From Saposhnikovia divaricata (taxonomy: Eukaryota; Streptophyta; Magnoliopsida; Apiales; Apiaceae): a stretch of DNA of 64,000 bases. The stretch covers positions 1,302,001-1,366,000 of the forward strand of contig CM071595.1 in NCBI GenBank assembly GCA_036435485.1. The letters run 5' to 3'. The notes below the pieces were generated by a model, which was not told where the DNA came from, searched no databases, and was given only the letters and a program-made list of their open reading frames with translations. Numbering within the stretch: position 1 is the first letter of the stretch; every line of letters begins with the position of its first letter. This document shows, piece by piece, positions 61,349-64,000 of this stretch. The position numbers and the translations under genes are program-made.

Positions 61349-64000
61349 AAAATGGTCCAACCCGATTTTTAACAATATCCCGTGTACTAACCCCTTTGAG
61401 AATTTTCCGAAAACCGAGTTTCGATCATATCAGCTCCGATTCCGGTCCGAACTGCGTCAAATAAAATTTTGTTGAATTCCAATAACTCATATGAACAAAA
61501 TATGTAAAAATATCCACAAAATGGTCCGACTCGATTTTTAACAATATCCCGTGTACTAACTCCTTTGAGGATTATCCAAAAACCGAGTTTTGACTATATA
61601 AGCTCCGATACAGGTCTGAATTTTGTCAAATAAAATTTCGTTGAATTCCAATAACCCATAGGAACAAAATATTTAAAAATATCAACAAAATGGTCCGACC
61701 CGATTTTTAACAATATCCCGTGTACTAACCCCTTTGAGGATTATCCAAAAACCGAGTTTGGACTATATCAGCTCCGATTCAGGTCTGAATTGCGTCAAAT
61801 AAAATTTCGTTGAATTCCAATAACCCATAGGAACAAAATATGTAAAAATATCCTTAAAATGGTCATACTCGATTTTTAACAATATCCCGTGTACTAACCA
61901 CTTTGAGGATTATCCGAAAACCGAGTTTCGTTCATATCAGCTCCGATTCAGGTCTGAATTGCGTCAAATAAAATTTCGTTGAATTCCAATAACCCATATG
62001 AACAAAATATTTAAAAATATCCACAAAATGGTCCGACCCGATTTTTAACAATATCCCGTGTACTAACCCCTTTGAGAATGTTCCGAAAACCGAGTTTCGA
62101 TCATATCAGCTCCGATTCCGGTCCGAACTGCGTCAAATAAAATTTTGTTGAATTCCAATAACCCATAGGAACAAAATATGTAAAAATATCCACAAAATGG
62201 TCCGACTCGATTTTTAACAATATCCCGTGTACTAACCCCTTTGAGGATTATCCAAAAACCTAGTTTTGACTATATAAGCTCCGATACAGGTCTGAATTGT
62301 GTCAAATAAAATTTCGTTGAATTCCAATAACCCATAGGAACAAAATATTTAAAAATATCAACAAAATGGTCCGACCCGATTTTTAACAATATCCCGTGTA
62401 CTAACCCCTTTGAGGATTATCCAAAAACCGAGTTTTGACTATATCAGCTCCGATTCAGGTCTGAATTGCGTCAAATAAAATTTCGTTGAATTCCAATAAC
62501 CCATAGGAACAAAATATGTAAAAATATCCTTAAAATGGTCCGACTCGATTTTTAACAATATCCCGTGTACTAACCACTTTGAGGATTATCCGAAAACCGA
62601 GTTTCATTCATATCAGCTCCGATTCAGGTCTGAATTGCGTCAAATAAAATTTCGTTGAATTCCAATAACCCATATGAACAAAATATTTAAAAATATCCAC
62701 AAAATGGTCCGACCCGATTTTTAACAATATCCCGTGTACTAACCCCTTTGAGAATGTTCCGAAAACCGAGTTTCGATCATATCAGCTCCGATTCCGGTCC
62801 GAACTGCGTCAAATAAAATTTTGTTGAATTCCAATAACCCATAGGAACAAAATATGTAAAAATATCCACAAAATGGTCCGACTCGATTTTTAACAATATC
62901 CCGTGTACTAACTCCTTTGAGGATTATCCAAAAACCGAGTTTTGACTATATAAGCTCCGATACAGGTCTGAATTTTGTCAAATAAAATTTCGTTGAATTC
63001 CAATAACCCATAGGAACAAAATATTTAAAAATATCAACAAAATGGTCCGACCCGATTTTTAACAATATCCCGTGTACTAACCCCTTTGAGGATTATCCAA
63101 AAACCGAGTTTGGACTATATCAGCTCCGATTCAGGTCTGAATTGCGTCAAATAAAATTTCGTTGAATTCCAATAACCCATAGGAACAAAATATGTAAAAA
63201 TATCCTTAAAATGGTCATACTCGATTTTTAACAATATCCCGTGTACTAACCACTTTGAGGATTATCCGAAAACCGAGTTTCGTTCATATCAGCTCCGATT
63301 CAGGTCTGAATTGCGTCAAATAAAATTTCGTTGAATTCCAATAACCCATATGAACAAAATATTTAAAAATATCCACAAAATGGTCCGACCCGATTTTTAA
63401 CAATATCCCGTGTACTAACCCCTTTGAGAATGTTCCGAAAACCGAGTTTCGATCATATCAGCTCCGATTCCGGTCCGAACTGCGTCAAATAAAATTTTGT
63501 TGAATTCCAATAACCCATAGGAACAAAATATGTAAAAATATCCACAAAATGGTCCGACTCGATTTTTAACAATATCCCGTGTACTAACCCCTTTGAGGAT
63601 TATCCAAAAACCTAGTTTTGACTATATAAGCTCCGATACAGGTCTGAATTGTGTCAAATAAAATTTCGTTGAATTCCAATAACCCATAGGAACAAAATAT
63701 TTAAAAATATCAACAAAATGGTCCGACCCGATTTTTAACAATATCCCGTGTACTAACCCCTTTGAGGATTATCCAAAAACCGAGTTTTGACTATATCAGC
63801 TCCGATTCAGGTCTGAATTGCGTCAAATAAAATTTCGTTGAATTCCAATAACCCATAGGAACAAAATATGTAAAAATATCCTTAAAATGGTCCGACTCGA
63901 TTTTTAACAATATCCCGTGTACTAACCACTTTGAGGATTATCCGAAAACCGAGTTTCGTTCATATCAGCTCCGATTCAGGTCTGAATTGCGTCAAATAAA
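61349..64000. repeat. 8-monomer super-HOR copies to window end
   Basis: After C2 (61349) the order is A 'actcctttg'/'gaattttgtc', D 'gtttggac', E 'ggtcatac', C2, A 'aacctagttt', D, E, C2, starting at 61518 and again at 62870 (1,352 bp apart). E at 62532 has 'ttcattcat'. The last monomer, an E from 63884, is cut by the window edge after 117 bp, so the array continues to the right. Confidence 0.84.

Larger units (their letters stand above)
1..64000. repeat. 169-bp tandem satellite array, whole window
   Basis: Every base belongs to a head-to-tail array of a 169-bp monomer. Starts of 'aaaatggtcc' fall at 1, 170, 339 and so on, and the last one at 63884 is 378 x 169 + 1 bases from the first. All monomers face the same way and no unique sequence, transposon or inversion interrupts them. 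About 25 diagnostic sites divide the monomers into classes that recur in fixed orders, forming several higher-order repeats. Constant landmarks in nearly every monomer are 'cccgtgtactaac' (sites 31-43), 'ctccgat' (86-92), a GAATTC (126-131) and 'aataaccca' (133-141). Monomer length is close to one nucleosome plus linker. Size, homogeneity and HOR organisation resemble centromeric satellites; centromere function is inferred, and a pericentromeric or subtelomeric block is the alternative. Confidence 0.98.

Noticed and set aside
1..64000. Possible CRISPR array because of regular repetition.
   Set aside because: There are no spacers. The entire 169-bp period is conserved, far longer than a CRISPR repeat, and no cas genes are present.
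1..64000. Alpha satellite (171 bp), Arabidopsis CEN180, rice CentO or maize CentC.
   Set aside because: The period and the characteristic strings do not match those families as I know them. Database comparison of the consensus would settle whether it is a described satellite.
1..64000. Telomere-like repeats ('taacccc').
   Set aside because: The string occurs once per monomer in a fixed place and never in tandem with TTTAGGG- or TTAGGG-type units.

Overview
The whole 64 kb window is one uninterrupted tandem satellite array. The monomer is 169 bp; I number its sites from the 'aaaatgg' that begins at base 1. There are about 378.7 monomers, all head to tail in the same orientation. I found no gene, RNA gene, transposon, CRISPR array or unique spacer. 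By my count a type D monomer has 60 G+C of 169 (about 36%). Monomer types are roughly 92-99% identical to each other, while copies of the same higher-order repeat (HOR) often differ at only one or two bases per kilobase or more. This is the signature of a young, actively homogenised array, as seen in eukaryotic centromere cores. The monomer is not human alpha satellite, Arabidopsis CEN180, rice CentO or maize CentC as I know them. I cannot name the species. A plant or other eukaryote with monocentric satellite centromeres is an inference, and CENH3 binding cannot be read from sequence.

Monomer types are named here by diagnostic sites (A, B, C, D, E, F, G, H, I, K, L, M, C2 and so on). Domain I (1-33,293) is built on an 11-monomer HOR, A-B-C-D-E-F-C-B-G-H-I (1,859 bp), with complete copies at 1, 18,253, 25,520 and 27,379. 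Mixed in are derived 10-, 6- and 5-monomer forms, a 17/18-monomer duplication (4,733-10,647) and a 21/22-monomer super-repeat (18,253-25,519). Domain II (33,294-42,590) starts abruptly with a 4-monomer HOR, A-D-E-C2 (676 bp). It contains a 3,550-bp block duplicated at a spacing of 4,395 bp with one visible mismatch. Domain III (42,591-53,405) is a mosaic whose clearest unit is a 5-monomer HOR, K-M-D-E-L (845 bp), plus imported pieces of the domain I HOR. Domain IV (53,406-64,000) returns to the A-D-E-C2 4-mer, organised in 8- and 16-monomer super-repeats. It begins with the same I-to-A junction that opens domain II.

The array has changed almost only by whole-monomer gain and loss, in-register exchange and point substitution. 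Over 64 kb the 169-bp phase shifts only three times, each by one base (+1, +1, -1), and the second +1 is a copy of the first. Nested duplications, chimeric monomers and displaced fragments record the order of expansions. No part of the array shows protein-coding character.
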